This document shows, piece by piece, positions 11,244 through 23,826 of a DNA stretch of 64,000 nucleotides (within the stretch, counting starts at the first letter, position 1; the number at the start of each line of letters is the position of its first letter). The stretch spans positions 126,322,522-126,386,521 of the forward strand of contig NC_089490.1 in assembly GCF_036850765.1 (NCBI RefSeq), read 5' to 3'. The position numbers were made by a program, and so were the translations under genes. The stretch comes from Saccopteryx bilineata. Taxonomy: Eukaryota > Chordata > Mammalia > Chiroptera > Emballonuridae. Under the pieces are notes generated by a model. That model was not told the origin of the DNA. It saw nothing but the letters and a program-made list of their open reading frames with translations, and did not search any database.

Positions 11244-12870
11244 TGTCCACAATTACCAACAACTGGAAAAAGATGTAATTATTTTAACCTAAGACACAGG
11301 TGCCTTTTGACTAATGCAATATATAAAAAAAAAAATCGTATGTATAAAACCAACCAATCAAAATAAGTTATTTAAAATTCATTTCAAAAGGCTTCATTTC
11401 TAAAAGAATAATCATAAGATTTCTTTAAGTAACAATTTACCTGGGTGTATTGGAAGTATGATTGAATTTCCAAGACAAAATACATTTATGTGAAACATTC
11501 CAATGACATGCCTGGTACAAAAAGTGAGGGAGAGATTATTTTGATGTGTGCTATCAGGTTAAGCCGCTTAGAAAAATCTTATTTATACTGTTAGCCATTT
11601 TATTGCAAGGTCAAATTTTAGAGGATAAAAGTAGCTGATGCAAGGTGTAGTGTCAACTTTTTATTAGCCAGATCCTGCTTTTAATACAGTCTCCTGTGCT
11701 GTTCCCTCAGTTACAGTATCACCACTTCCTTGGATGGAATCCCATTGTAACAAACACGCTTATTGTAATAAATGACGACTCAGGCGAGGCAATGAGGTAT
11801 TGCTACTATGTCCAACTTCCAAGTGGCTTGGATCCAGGGGCTAGAGGGCACTACATTCCTGGGCTTCCAGCTGGGGTCAGTGCTAACGCCCCCTTAAACA
11901 GGCTGGAATCACATGCAGCCACATGTCACTGACTGGGTCACAGGGCAGTGTGTCACCTTGTCCAGCTTACTGACAGCACCAGACAGGCTCTCTCTCAGAG
12001 TGTGTCACTGTCAATTCATCTCCAGCCTGAGATGAAGATCAAACCCAGAGCTCATAAGAATGTGTTCTTTATCAAAAATAAGCCAATTTACATAGCTCTT
12101 CTGGAGCCTAAATGCCAATATAACATTTTAGAAAACATGTCTTTCCATATTTTCTTGATGTCACATGCACCTAAGGACCACTTTCCTTTTCCTGGTTAGT
12201 GCCTGGCACACAAACCCAGTGCGCACTCAGATGAGTGGGGGCTGGATGCACGCAGGCAAGACTGTGGATAGACTTACTGTCATCACTCCCCCACCTGCTG
12301 TTTTTAGTTAGTCACTGATTACTTGTAATTTTATTTTTATTACGTCTCTCATATCACACTCTTTTCTCCACTACAGGGCTGCCAGGACTCCATAAAACCA
12401 TTGACGCAAGCTTCTTTTCTGCTCAAACACTATCATTTTCTAACCTATATCTAAACTTTTTGGTTTCTTGGTATAACACTGAAGTCTTAACTGTTATGTA
12501 GCAACTCATTTACAGGTATCTTCTCTCATAGCCAGGTCAGTATCTTCACTCCTCTCATCACCTCTTTGTAACGTAGTTGAAAGAATGCATAACTAGGAGA
12601 CAGAAGATACAGGACCTCCTGGCAGCTGACCTTGGGTGGTGTGGTCCTCTGACCCTCCCTTGGGGGAGGACTCCTGAGCTGGACAGGAAGGCTGAACTTG
12701 TTCTAGCAGCCTTAGATTCTCTAAGCCCATGCATTGTCATCTCAACTCCAACTTAAGTTTGTGGGCAAAAATTGGAACAGATATGAAAGAAAAAATGAAG
12801 GCGAAACCATCAATAGAATGATTTAAAATTGATAATTTCAATCACATAGTACTTTCAATATTTCATTACT
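11244..12870. other. Unassigned intron sequence
   Basis: No exon or nameable repeat. 11690-12030 is a GC-richer patch without landmarks. Confidence 0.5.
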
Positions 12871-12879
12871 TTTCATATT

Positions 12880-13030
12880 TGTTATTTCACTTTATTTCCT
12901 CATAAAACCTGTGAAGGACAGCCCTAATTGTTCCCAAGACACAAGGGAGAAAACTAAGGTCCCCAACTGTCATTGCTTAACCAGTGTCACAGATGATGAG
13001 AAGGTCGGAACTGACATACAAGCTTTCAAT
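12880..13030 (-). repeat. MIR fragment, antisense
   Basis: The order 'tatttcctcataaaacc', 'gggagaaaactaaggt' and 'cagtgtcacagatgatg' follows the reversed MIR 3' part. Strongly diverged. 13031-13494 holds nothing recognisable. Confidence 0.5.
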
Positions 13031-13494
13031 TTCCACGTCCCGAGACCCTTCTCTGGAGACCATGGAGGATTATTACAGTCCTTACCATGACCTTAACATA
13101 GAAAAGAGCCCTATACATCACTCTGAAATACAGACACCTCTAAAACGCTTGAAGTTAGACATAAAAACACAACTCCTGGTAAATAAAATGTATATGATGA
13201 CGCTTTATGGATAAAGTGTCTTCCGGAACAAAGAAAAACCTGATTGTCAACCAGTGGAATCAACACATCTGAAGGTAAGTCTGTCTGTTGGGAGGAAGAG
13301 AGCTTGGAACAAGCGGGGCAGGAGGCAGAAGAGCGGCTTGAGCCTAGCACTCTCCCAGGGATGCCTGGCTAGACTCCCCACGTCCCTCACGGAAGATAAA
13401 ATGAGAGGAACAGTAATAATAGTAAGTTAGAATAAAGCATTTGCTACTCCAGGTTCTGTTATATTTATTATTCCATTCTATTTAAAAGGAATGC

Positions 13495-13708
13495 CACCCT
13501 GGTTACATCCCCTTCCCTGCTTTATTTTTCTCTGCAGCATCCTTCACCATGTAGCATGTATGTGATTTATTTTTTTGGTTGCCTGCTATGAGAACATAAA
13601 CTTCATGAGGGTAGCAATTTCTGTCTGTTTTGCTGACTGCTGTTCTTCAGTGCTTAACATAATGCCTAGAACTTAGTATGTGCTTCATAAATAGTTGGTA
13701 ATAAATGG
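13495..13708 (+). repeat. L2 3' end, sense
   Basis: 'cataaacttcatgagggtag', 'cataatgcctagaac' and 'tatgtgcttcataaatag' mark the last 200 bases of an L2. Confidence 0.75.
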
Positions 13709-13709
13709 A

Positions 13710-13870
13710 CTTTCACAATAACCCTAAGGTAGGCACTAGCCCAACCTCACTTTACAGAGAAGCAAACTGACACAAAGTGATTAGGTTTCTCCCAAGAGCT
13801 GGAAAGGGGTAAAACCAGGACTCACACAGGACTCAAGTTCTCTTTTAAATTCTGGTCTACAGCAGTGTGA
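13710..13870 (-). repeat. MIR, antisense
   Basis: 'acaataaccctaaggtagg', 'ctttacagagaagcaaactg' and 'accaggactcacaca' are in the order of a reversed MIR. Confidence 0.75.
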
Positions 13871-15374
13871 AGTCATGAGGCTGTATCAGTTTCTCTAAGT
13901 CTGATCCACTAAACATTCATATCATGCATCCAACCTAACTCCCTTTGCTCCAAATCTCTGCTTAAGAAGTAACCTTCTGATTATAATCAGGCTTCTCCGG
14001 AAAGGATACACAAACCGGCCATCATGCATGGCTGTTCCACTTGGATGTTATAATATACTACGTTAAATCAATGCACAGGCATTCTAATTTATCCACATCC
14101 CTCTTTTGACTCTGATTAGTGTGTTTCCATTCCGGGTCATCCTGTGTGCCCTGATGGCATCAAGAATCTGAACCTGCAATGATTAGCACAAGATCTAGAA
14201 TTTATCACCTAAGAAAAGGCCTGTCTGGAGCCATGTCCCTGAAAATCATATGGTCAGCTTCCCCAGGTGGTAGCCCAACATCATCGCATCCCCATCTGAC
14301 TGGGGAAGAAGCATTTTTAGCTGAACAGTGTTCTAACCACAGGTATCTGGTAGAATTTGGAAACGACAACTAAGAACACAAACTGTGAAACGAAGCTGAC
14401 TGGTATTGGGCTGGCACAGCTAGAGCACCGAAGTGAGCCGCAGTTTTATCTCAGGCTTACCAGCAAGGTTAAACAGAAACCCGGAGCAAGTCAGACAGTT
14501 TCCATGCCTGGACACAGAGGACTTGAGGAATGGAAAATGAACAGTGCAACTACAGAGAATTAAAATTAAATTAGTAATTCCTGTAGCCCGAGTAGCTACA
14601 ATATTTTTAATATAAGAATAGAGCATTGTACGTTCCCCAAACAGGCCAGGATTCTAGAAATGGCTCCTGTACCTTTATTTACATGAATCATTCTCTATGA
14701 AATTGTTATTTTGCCCTTGACATATTATATCATCAGACTCAAGGCGTAGGACTTCAGAAGTAATAGATCAAATTTTCATTAGGTTCACGACATCCTTGAA
14801 ACTTTAACTTGTTCATGCTTGTTTGCCCTTTATATATATGTGAACTCATAATATATATATATATATATATATGAGTTTACAGTTTTAAATTCCAAAATAA
14901 ATGTGCTTGTCTGTGCATTTATTAAAGAAGGTAAGAAGCAGAAAAGATGTTTTTTATGGAAAACCCTTGCCCACTACATTAAGGAATACAATGTTTTAAT
15001 TAAAAGGTACACCTATCATTTAAAGGGTTTCAATAGGATGCTTCTCAAAAAACAATTTTGTCTGATGAAGACCACGTAAACAAGAAGGGCAGCTAAGGTA
15101 TCAGTGAGAGAGGGTGCCAGGGGAACCCCAGTGGGTGTCTGCACTGAATCCACATCTGATCTGGGCATTTTTAGGTAAGACCTAATTCTTGTAGGTTGTC
15201 CAATTTATCAAGAAAACTATCATTGTTTTAAACTAGAAAATTAAAAAAATACTTGAGATTTCTTTAAAAAGCTAACAGATTAAATCTGTTTTAAATTAAT
15301 TGCCAGGTAATCATACTCTGGCTACATGTGATGAATTTTCAGTGATTATGCAACAAATACCCTTATTTCCTACA
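13871..15374. other. Unassigned intron sequence
   Basis: Nothing recognised except the AT palindrome at 14843-14877. Confidence 0.5.
14843..14877. repeat. AT-rich palindrome around (TA)n
   Basis: The 8-base arms aactcata and tatgagtt are exact inverted copies on either side of a 19-base (AT)n core, so the whole 35 bases could fold back on itself. Confidence 0.85.
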
Positions 15375-15387
15375 TCATTGGTTTCTT

Positions 15388-15749
15388 TCTTTTCTTTTTC
15401 TTTCTTTCTTTCTTTTATTTATTTATTTATTTATTTTTTTACAGAGAGAGAGTCAGACAGAGGAATAGATAGGGAAAGACAGGAACGGAGAGATGAGAAG
15501 CATCAATCACTAGTTTTTTGTTGCGACACCTTAGTTGTTCATTGATTGCTTTCTCATATGCGCCTTGACCATGGGCCTTCAGCAGACTGAGTAACCCCTT
15601 GCTCGAGCCAGCAACCCTGAGTCCAAGCTGGTGAGCTTTTGCTCAAACCAGATGAGCCCGTGCTCAAGCTGGCGACCTCAGGGTCTCGAACCTGGGTCCT
15701 CGGCATCCCAGTCTGATGCTCTATCCACTGTGCCACTGCCTGGTCAGGC
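15388..15749 (-). mobile_element. Ves-like SINE, antisense
   Basis: A long T-rich (TTTC/TTTA)n tail is followed by the body motif 'gttcattgattgctttctc' and the reversed head ending in 'gcctggtcaggc'. The 13 bases tcattggtttctt flank it identically (15375-15387 and 15750-15762). Confidence 0.94.
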
Positions 15750-15762
15750 TCATTGGTTTCTT

Positions 15763-18195
15763 CATGAAACGGTTAGTCTGTTTTCCTTGTTCTCTTTGCA
15801 AACTTTAAAGATACTGTCTATGTGGTGTAGAAAATGTAGTTTCAGCTAGCTTCCTGGGTAATTATGGCAACAGGAGGGGAAAATAAGAGAATCCAACTGA
15901 ATTATACATAAGTGATGAAGGGCAAGGTGAGCTTTAGCTACAACTTCATACCCTGTTGCACTTGTTTGTAATAAAGCCTTTGCTGACAATTCTTTTTATT
16001 AATTTTACTTTGATATTTCAATGTTTATTAGGTATCTATTTTTACAGAAACTGGCTTCAGATGATGTTTATATTGTCCATTAGCAGGGATGTCTTGATCA
16101 GGAATCACCCAACTCAAATCCTATTTCTGCCCTACCTTCAAAAGAGGATACATTTTTTGTTGTAGTTGGAGTAACTCAAATGTAATCTACCAAGTGCCTC
16201 TCTACTGTTGTGTTAGGACTTCTTTTATTTTAGTATAAGAAAACTGAAGAGAATGCAAGTGTTTATGAGAACATTCCTTCTGCTTTGTACAGCCCCATAC
16301 ATACTCATCCAGGAGGGAAGCACTCACTCGACCTGGGACAGCATGCTTTGCTTGAATGCTTCCTTTTCAGAAAGAAACAGTAAAAATGACCTATTGAGCA
16401 ACCACTTCTAGAAAGGATGCCTGTACTGACAGTTCCAATAACCATAAGAGGAGAAAAGGCATTTGGTCATTTTTGCAAATTTTGGAAGAATAAATGTTCT
16501 GGCTCTATAAAACCAACATTGTGACTTCTTTTCCACAGTGTGCAGAAAAGAGCAATAAATTGACTACGTGGTCCTACAGAAAATCATTCATTCTTCCATC
16601 AAACTGGGATGGAGCATTCACACCCATTGAACCGGGACTGATTCAAAAAATAATGCCAGTTTACTTGTGAGCTTTGAGGATTATTTAAAACCTCAACTTT
16701 CCCCAAGTTTTCAAGCTATACTGAAATTTTTGATCTATTGATTTCTGTGGAGTGACTGTAGAGGCTTCTATTATATATAAATTGGATGCACCCAATTTAC
16801 AACCTTAGATATATACTTTTATCTCTGAAGGTCCTTGGAGGCAATTGTATAAAATACTATATCAAGGATTGTTGGAAATATTGAAAGATTTCATAATGTA
16901 AAAAAAATTCATCAATGGCACCGAAATTGAACAAAATGGTTCCTCAGTTTTCCATACACATTTTGAATATCTTCTCCACAAACTTGTTCAATAAATAGTG
17001 CATGAAACAAGCATTTTGCACTTTGTCCCACAGACGCAATTTGCCAACCTGATAGGTTTCTTTCCTTATAGCTCATTTAATTTCTACAGACTCTATATTT
17101 TTTCCTTTACAAAAGATAATATAATCTTAGCTTCTATTACATTCACACCCACCAAACTACTAAGAACTGGAGAGAGATATACAAATGAGGCCAGAAAGGG
17201 TAACATTTCACAAAGCAGGTTTGCAACCAAATATAAAAATCTGACAACAACTCATATGCATATAGGGAAGATTAATGAAACAGTGAAGTTATATGAAGAG
17301 AAGAAATCTAGAAAAAGAACCAAATTAAGACATATACCTGTAAAAAATAAGAACGAGCAGTAGGAACAAGTTGTTTATTCTGCGAAGACTCACTGTGCCA
17401 TCAAGATTTAAATAGATCAAATAATTTGCATGTTGCTAGATGGTCAGTTGCATCCATGTTGTGTTAGCCCCCATTTCTATCACTGTTTTTATCTAATTCT
17501 CCCTAGACTGTGCCCTGTCTTTCACTAATGATATAATGAACTTCTACTCCTTCTTAGGTAGTACTTTACCAGGGAAAGAATGAGAGAGAGAAAAGATACA
17601 GCTGACATGGGCTATTGACCTAAACCTGATTCCAGCTTCAATTTCATTTTCTTTACCATTTTTCTGCTCAGGCCCGAGCTGACAACAGAATAACCAACTG
17701 AACCATGCTTTTTAGCGACTGCTTATGTCCTGCAAAGGGCAGTGTTTCGTTGACACTGTAGGACTCCTCGGTGACCACTTGAATGTGCAGAACCTTAGAA
17801 GGAAGAGAGCACCATTGCTTTTTTTCAAGGTTGCTGCGTGATTCTCCTATCAACCTCTGGCTTTCAGGTCTTCTAGATGTGTGGTATTTTATTATAAAAC
17901 CACAAAATGTCAGAGATCAAAGGGTCTTTTGATAGATTTAATTCATCTCCTTTGTTTTTCATAGAAGGAAGCAAGAGGAGGTTAAGTAATATAGCCAAGC
18001 TCTTATATCTCTTCATTTCTAACTCAGTCTTGCATGTCCAGATCAATTTTAGATCAGCTAAATCCTCTGGTCAGAGGTTCTGCTTGAAAATGTATAGATC
18101 GAAGAGTTCTAGTTATTGGAACAAGTTCCCTCCTGAATAGTTTCTTCCATTCATTACTAGAAGTCTTCAGACATAGTTTTAAGTGTTAAGGTAAA
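15763..18195. other. Unassigned intron sequence
   Basis: 2.4 kb without an exon or clear repeat. A 121-codon plus-strand frame at 16998-17363 has low complexity, many Lys and Thr and no recognisable domain. 17900-18040 loosely resembles ancient MIR-like sequence. Confidence 0.45.
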
Positions 18196-18199
18196 TATT

Positions 18200-18330
18200 A
18201 TCTTTTTTGACAGATGGGGACACTGAGGCAGAGAGGTTAAGCAAAATGCCCAAATTCACACAGCTAGGAAGTAGCCAAGCCAGGATGTAAGCTCAGGCAG
18301 TCTAGTACATGTGCTTGTCTTCCTATGCCT
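18200..18330 (-). repeat. MIR, antisense
   Basis: 'acagatggggacactgaggc', 'gagaggttaagcaaaatgcc' and 'cacacagctaggaagtagcc' are a clear reversed MIR. Confidence 0.85.
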
Positions 18331-18411
18331 TTTTGCTTACTAGTTATCATCTACATTATTAAGAAGTTAAGTCACTGAAGATATATTACTTATTTCCTGT
18401 CCATTTGTTTG

Positions 18412-19445
18412 TTCATTCAGTCATCCATCCACTTAGAAAACATTTACTAAGTACCTACTAAGTGTCAGCCACTGCTCTAAGTCCTGAAGATAAAGCAACA
18501 AACAAAACTAACTCATTGCCCTAAGGCAGGTTACATTCGAATAAGAAAGACATGCAGGCCTGACCAGGAGGTGGCAGGTGAAGTGGATAGAGTGCCGTAC
18601 TGGGACACGGAGAACCCAGGTTAAAAACCCCGGGGTCACCAGCTTGAGCGTGGGCTCATCTGGTTTGAACAAGGCTCACCAGCTTGAGCCCAAGGTTGCT
18701 GGCTCGAGCAAGGGGTTACTCAGTCTGCTGTAGCCCCACGGTCAAGGCACATATGAGAAAGCAATCAATGAACAACTAAGGTGCCACAATGAAGAACTGA
18801 TGCTCCTCATCTCTCTCCCTTTCTGTTTGTCCCTATCTGTCCCTCTCTCTGACTCTGTCTCTGTCACAAAAAAAAGACATGCAGAAGAAAATATATCATG
18901 TCATATGTCATATTTCAATAAGTGGTTCAATCAGTGGGGAAATAAACAAGGTAAGAGGATTAAGAATGATATCATCAGGAGAAGAAACTCCTTTTGAAAA
19001 GGGGAACAGAAAATGGCTCTCTGAAGTGGTAACATATAAGCAGGGACAGGCAGGATGTGAAAGAATAAGCAGGGAACTGAAGGCAGAAAGAACAAACACA
19101 AGGCCCTGGGGAGAAACAGGCTTGATGGATTATGGGAACAGTGAGGTCAGCGTGGCTGGGGCTGATGAATGATGGTGAGGCAGGGATGGCAGGTGTCAGA
19201 GCACACAGGCCAGGACAAGGAGTTTGGATTTTATTCTATGTACTAGGAAGTCAGTGGAGGTTCTGAGTCAGGAGTGAAATATTCTGATTTACAATTTAAA
19301 AATGATTATTTTGTTCCCAGAGCAATACTCAGTATAAGGAGAATACGCAGTATGGAAGCAGAAAGACCAGTTTAGTGGTGTCTGCTGCAGTCTAGGTGAA
19401 GGGTGAAGGTTATTTGGACTAGAATGGTAGAAATTTTAGGAAGTA
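18412..19445 (-). repeat. L2, antisense, interrupted by a SINE
   Basis: It starts with the reversed L2 end ('ttcattcagtcatcc', 'tttactaagtacctacta'), is interrupted by the SINE at 18558-18873, and continues with 'ggcaggatgtgaaag', 'acaaggccctggggag' and 'ggagtttggattttattc', all in the order of reversed L2. Confidence 0.85.
18558..18873 (+). mobile_element. Ves-like SINE, cctgaccagg type, sense, nested in L2
   Basis: The head is 'gcctgaccaggaggtggc', followed by the A-box-like 'agtggatagagtgcc' and the body 'caccagcttgagc', and it ends in an A-run. The 11 bases aagacatgcag flank it exactly (18547-18557 and 18874-18884), interrupting an antisense L2. Confidence 0.94.
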
Positions 19446-19583
19446 AAAAAGCCATGTCTCTTTCATTGAATAGCGTAAAGGAGATATTTTGATAGATTGT
19501 ATGTTGTGTATAAGAAAGATAGAGGAATGAAAAGTTGTAACTTCCAGTTAAGGTTTAAAACTCATTTTCAATTAATTGCTTAC

Positions 19584-19796
19584 CAGTGGTCGGCAAACCA
19601 CAGCTTGGGAGCCACATGCAGCTCTTTGGCCCCTTGAGTGTGGCTCTTCCACAAAATACCACGTGCAGGTGCTACCTCGATAAGGAATGTACCTACCTAT
19701 ATAGTTTAAGTTTAAAAAAGTTGGCTCTCAAAAGAAATTTCAATCGTTGTACTGTTGATATTTGGCTCTGCTGACTAATGACTTTGCTGACCGCTG
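19584..19796 (+). mobile_element. Small hAT MITE (nhAT type), copy 2
   Basis: Terminal inverted repeats CAGTGGTCGGCAAACCA at the left and, reversed from the right end, CAGCGGTCAGCAAAGT. The core is the reverse complement of the element at 11023-11235. The flanking 8-mers match poorly (ttgcttac against gctcacac), so the duplication has decayed or the ends have shifted. Confidence 0.85.
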
Positions 19797-19804
19797 GCTC
19801 ACAC

Positions 19805-21080
19805 ACAAAGAAACAAGTGCATGTGCAGAAACTGGGGGCATATCTGTTGTATAATAAAGAATGTGACTGTTCTTTGATCTTGATTCTAGAGAGGGAGATT
19901 CTAAAACACTTGGAATTTCCCCAGAGATAGGAATGTCTTTTTATCTATGAGTCCCTTGGATCACAACTCAGTTTGTTAAGAGGTAAGATGATTCAGAATA
20001 GGACTGGTCACCAGAAAGACCAACCGTGTCATTAGAGGGTTGAGGCTTTGAGTGAGCTGAGCCTCCAGGGAGGGAGAGGGAGCTAAAGATTGAGTTCAAT
20101 CTTGCAGCAAATGATGAAATCAGTCATGTTTGTGGAATGAACCCCAATACAATCCTTGCACACTGAGCTCAGTGGAGTTTCCTGGTTGGTGAACACATCA
20201 CTGGCCAACAGTATGATGTACCCTGTTCCACAGAGACAGGGCACAGAAGAGCTATGTTTGAAACCCACCCAGATCTCCTGTGACTGCTCCTGGACAATAT
20301 ACTTTATAATAAAAGTATAATTGACAGTATGGGACTTCTCTGATTTTTGTGTCATTCTAGTGCATAATCAAACCTGAAGGTGTGATGGGAAACCCTGACT
20401 TGTAGCAACCTGAGCAGTGATATGATTGGCCTGGAGACACGCAGAGTGCAGCTGGCATGTGCGGTAAGGCCAGTCCTGTTGGGGAGCCACGGCTCTAACG
20501 GGTCAGGTCTGAGCTAACTCTGGGTGGCTGGCATCAGAGCTGTACTGCAGTACACTAGTTGGTGGTGAGAGAACAGCATCCCAGGTCACTGCCACTGCAT
20601 AAGACAGAATGAACCTGGGAAGATAATTTTACTTATTTATAGCCAGGTGCTAATGGGACGAGAGCATTAAAACCCTTAAGACAAACCACCAGTTTGTCTG
20701 AAGCAGTGAGCAAATTCATGTAAATATTACATGTCAAAACTGATTCACGAAGCTAAAATCTTTAACATTTTCCTTTAGGCTATTTTTCTCCCATGTAAAT
20801 TTCCATTCCAATATCAATAGCTTCATTTGTAATTTCAAATAAATCAAACTTTTTTATTATCAGTTAACAAACATGAGTTACATATGATTTGCAAAACGCC
20901 ACCATTAATTTTGATCGGTCTTCTCTCCTGTCCCAGTTTTGTTACTTCCAGGAACCATGGAGTCACTGTCCTCTTATTGGCCAGTGTGCATCACATATGG
21001 AATAAGCTGGCAACCAAAATCACTACTTCTCTGAATGTTTGAAGGTGGAAAAAGTTAACTATTGATATTTCAGTCAAAAA
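19805..21080. other. Unassigned intron sequence
   Basis: No exon found. About 20390-20640 has the GC-rich, patchy look of an old LTR, without recognisable ends. The rest is AT-rich. Confidence 0.4.
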
Positions 21081-21089
21081 AGTAGTTAC

Positions 21090-21493
21090 GGCCCTGGCTG
21101 GTTGGCTCAGTGGTAGAGCGTTGGCCTGGCGTGCGGGGGACCAGGGTTCGATTCCCGGCCAGGGCACATAGGAGAAGCGCCCATTTGCTTCTCCACCCCC
21201 CCCTCCTTCCTCTCTGTCTCTCTCTTCCCCTCCTGCAGCCAAGGCTCCATTGGAGCAAGGATGGCTCGGCTCTGGGGATGGCTCCTTGGCCTCTGCCCCA
21301 GGTGCTAGAGTGGCTCTGGTCGCGGCAGAGCGATACCCTGGAGGGGCAGAGCATCGCCCCCTGGTGGGCAGAGCGTCACCCCTGATGGGTGTGCCGGGTG
21401 GATCCCGGTCGGGCGCATGCGGGAGTCTGTCTGACTGTCTCTCCCCGTTTCCAGCTTCAGAAAAATACAAAAAAAAAAAAAAAAAAAAAAAAA
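21090..21493 (+). mobile_element. Ves-like SINE, long type with internal duplication, sense
   Basis: The head 'ggccctggctggttggctc' and the B box 'gggttcgattcccgg' are well preserved, the body is complete and a pure A-tail of over 20 bases follows. agtagttac flanks it (21081-21089 and 21494-21502), with preceding A's extending the match. It carries an extra block after 'gccccctggtgggcagagc' that most long-type copies here lack (see findings). Antisense open frames of 171, 105 and 94 codons here are products of the SINE. Confidence 0.96.
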
Positions 21494-21635
21494 AGTAGTT
21501 ACCCAACTAGAAACCATAATCTTCTTTCCCTTTCTCCTAAATCCATTGTCTATAAACAGTTTTCTCATCTTATCTTTCATGTGGAATAAGGGAGTCAAAA
21601 TTTGGTGCCTGAAGGATCTCACAGGTCAGTTATTT

Positions 21636-21870
21636 CGTTCATATATTCAATAAATATTTGTTGAGAGTCTTTTTTTCTCCATAAACTATTCTAGGTCCTG
21701 GGGCAACAGTGGCCAGGATGGTCATGAGTCCAGTTTCCAAGGAAACAAAGACAATTAAAAAATGGTTAATGAATTCACAGGCAAATAATTTGCGATAGTG
21801 TTGAGGGCTTTGAGTAAAATATGACAAGGTGCTCTTATAGAGGGCCTAGGGTTTTCTTCAGTGGGGCTAG
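21636..21870 (-). repeat. L2 3' end, antisense
   Basis: 'atattcaataaatatttg' is followed by 'attctaggtcctggggcaac' and 'gtttccaaggaaacaaagac', the reversed end of L2. Confidence 0.75.
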
Positions 21871-22034
21871 CCAGAAATGGAGGACTTTATTATAGTTTCT
21901 GAAGGTAGAAGGAGCAGCAGGAAGCAAGGTTGGCAGAATTGGAAAGCTTAGGAAAAAAGCCAGGGAGGTTGGGCATAGGGAGAGAGGCAGGTAGGCACAG
22001 GGGGCAAGACTGCCTGGTTCATAGGCAGTGGAAT

Positions 22035-22603
22035 GAGGACAACAGCTCCTCCTTGCTCTTAGTCAAATCACTGTACCACCTCACTTATCCCTTCCTGTGC
22101 CTGGTTCCCTCTATCACATTTTTTATCAACGTGATTATCACTGGTTTCCCCTTCTTCAACCTCTTGCCCTTCCACTATATCTTACTATGGACTATGACAC
22201 TTCCTAAAAATTCCATTTAGAAATCATATAATTTCTCTACTTAAAATTATCAATGTATCTCTTTTGTGAGTTCAAGCAGAAAGTCCTCACCTTAGGCAAT
22301 TACTACCACCATTTGGCCACAACCTAATCTGGGGGGTGAGTCTACCTATGCTTTGATATCAACTACTTAAATAGGCTTCTTTCCTTTACACATAATACCC
22401 GCTCGCTAACCTGCAGCCCCTGATCTGTAGCTAATCATATGTAGCTGCCTGGTGTCATCGTCCAACCTCCAGGGCCTCCCCCAGTGAGGCCCAGGACTCC
22501 TGAAGGCTGATTTATTTGTCCTATATTTGTGTTCCCCTAGAGTATCAGACCCATTGCTATAGACACAGTAGGCATTAAATAAAGGTGGTTGAATAAATAA
22601 CAC
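22035..22603 (+). repeat. L2, sense
   Basis: The landmarks are 'agtcctcaccttaggcaa', 'tttgtcctatatttgtg' and the end 'cacagtaggcattaaataaa'. Diverged. Confidence 0.7.
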
Positions 22604-22649
22604 CTTGAGTCCTGAAAACTATTTCGATCTTCAAATACTTGTTTTATTT

Positions 22650-22860
22650 TAAAATTTAATGAAACACCTACTATGTGCCAGATACTGCATAAATATTAAC
22701 TTGTTTAATCTCCCTAGAAACTGTAGCACTAGGAAAGTTTACCCATTTTATGGATGAAGAAGCTGCGATATAGAGAGGTTACATTACCTGCCCAAGGCCT
22801 CCAAAGTCCCCGAGTCCATGTCTAAAGCCATATGCAACACTGTCACCTGCATACACAGCA
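22650..22860 (-). repeat. MIR, antisense
   Basis: 'cctactatgtgccagatac', 'ttttatggatgaagaagctg' and 'agagaggttacattacctgc' are in reversed MIR order. Confidence 0.75.
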
Positions 22861-23299
22861 CCTTTCCACTAACTCCCTTTCAATACTCCGCATGCTATTT
22901 CATTCCTGGTAATTTGGGCCGAAGTGAGATCTGTACTAGAAATCAGGGTGAGAAAAAATGATGCTCTCAAGGAAGAACGGTATCATCCCAATAAAATGAG
23001 TTATTACGTATCTGTTGGCACTATGTCTTCCAAAAATCATATTTCAAACTGGATTCAGTGCTTCCAAGTGGACTTAGAAATTCAAACAGGATTTCTCCAA
23101 GGCCCTGCAGCACAGGCGCAGCCTGGGACAGTGGAAACTGCTCAACCCCCACCAGAGTCACACTTTAATTTTCTCTCAGAGGGTTAGGCTGCAGGTCTTA
23201 GAGCAAAACTTACCGTCTGGTCCCTAATTAGTGTTGTCCTACAGAGAAGGCCAGTAGCGTACAAGTGTAGTCATGTGGACGGTTCCATCAGGATTCAAC
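22861..23299. other. Unassigned intron sequence
   Basis: No exon or nameable repeat recognised. Confidence 0.5.
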
Positions 23300-23307
23300 A
23301 GCCAGAC

Positions 23308-23818
23308 AAGTGGTGGGATTCAGCCGGTTTGTACTGGTTCGGGAGAACCGGTACCTATTTTTTTGTTGAGTTCAGTGAACTGGTTGCTAAAATGGCACTT
23401 GTAATGAGGGTTCTAAGGTGGGCACCTGCGCAGCCGCCCAATGTGGAAATCACAAATTTACATTTCTTACTTTTTTTTTAACATTCATCTATGCAATAGC
23501 GTATTCTAAGCGCCCGTGGTAATGTTCTGTCCTTAGGTGAAAAAAATTGCGAGTGAGGACGCCAATCAAGAAGTGATATGGAAATATCTTAAATAACAGT
23601 TTTATCGTTTTTTTGTCAGGCATTATTTAATATTTTTTCATTAATATTTTAAAACGCTTTCTTATAACATAACCTAGTTTTGTGTACCTCTTTTACTATT
23701 CTTATTTAAGTATTAAATGCATGAAATAATAAAGTACCTTTCGGTATATCATTTTTTTATACTTAAGAAAGTCATTAGGGCAGAGACCGGTTGTTAAATT
23801 ATTTGAATCCCAGCACTA
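23308..23818 (-). mobile_element. hAT DNA transposon, second copy of the 2640 family
   Basis: It reads as the reverse of the element at 2640-3639: its right end reversed (tagtgctgggattcaaat) equals that element's left end, and the stretch from 'ttaacaacc' to 'atgatatacc' is shared nearly base for base. A perfect 8-base duplication agccagac flanks it (23300-23307 and 23819-23826). Length 511, without a SINE. No transposase frame. Confidence 0.92.
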
Positions 23819-23826
23819 AGCCAGAC

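Noticed and set aside
16998..17363. 121-codon plus-strand frame
   Set aside because: AT-rich, no domain, no splice or promoter context; compatible with chance.
20991..21506. 171-codon minus-strand frame and its 94- and 105-codon neighbours
   Set aside because: They lie over the SINE at 21090-21493 and start inside its poly-T complement.
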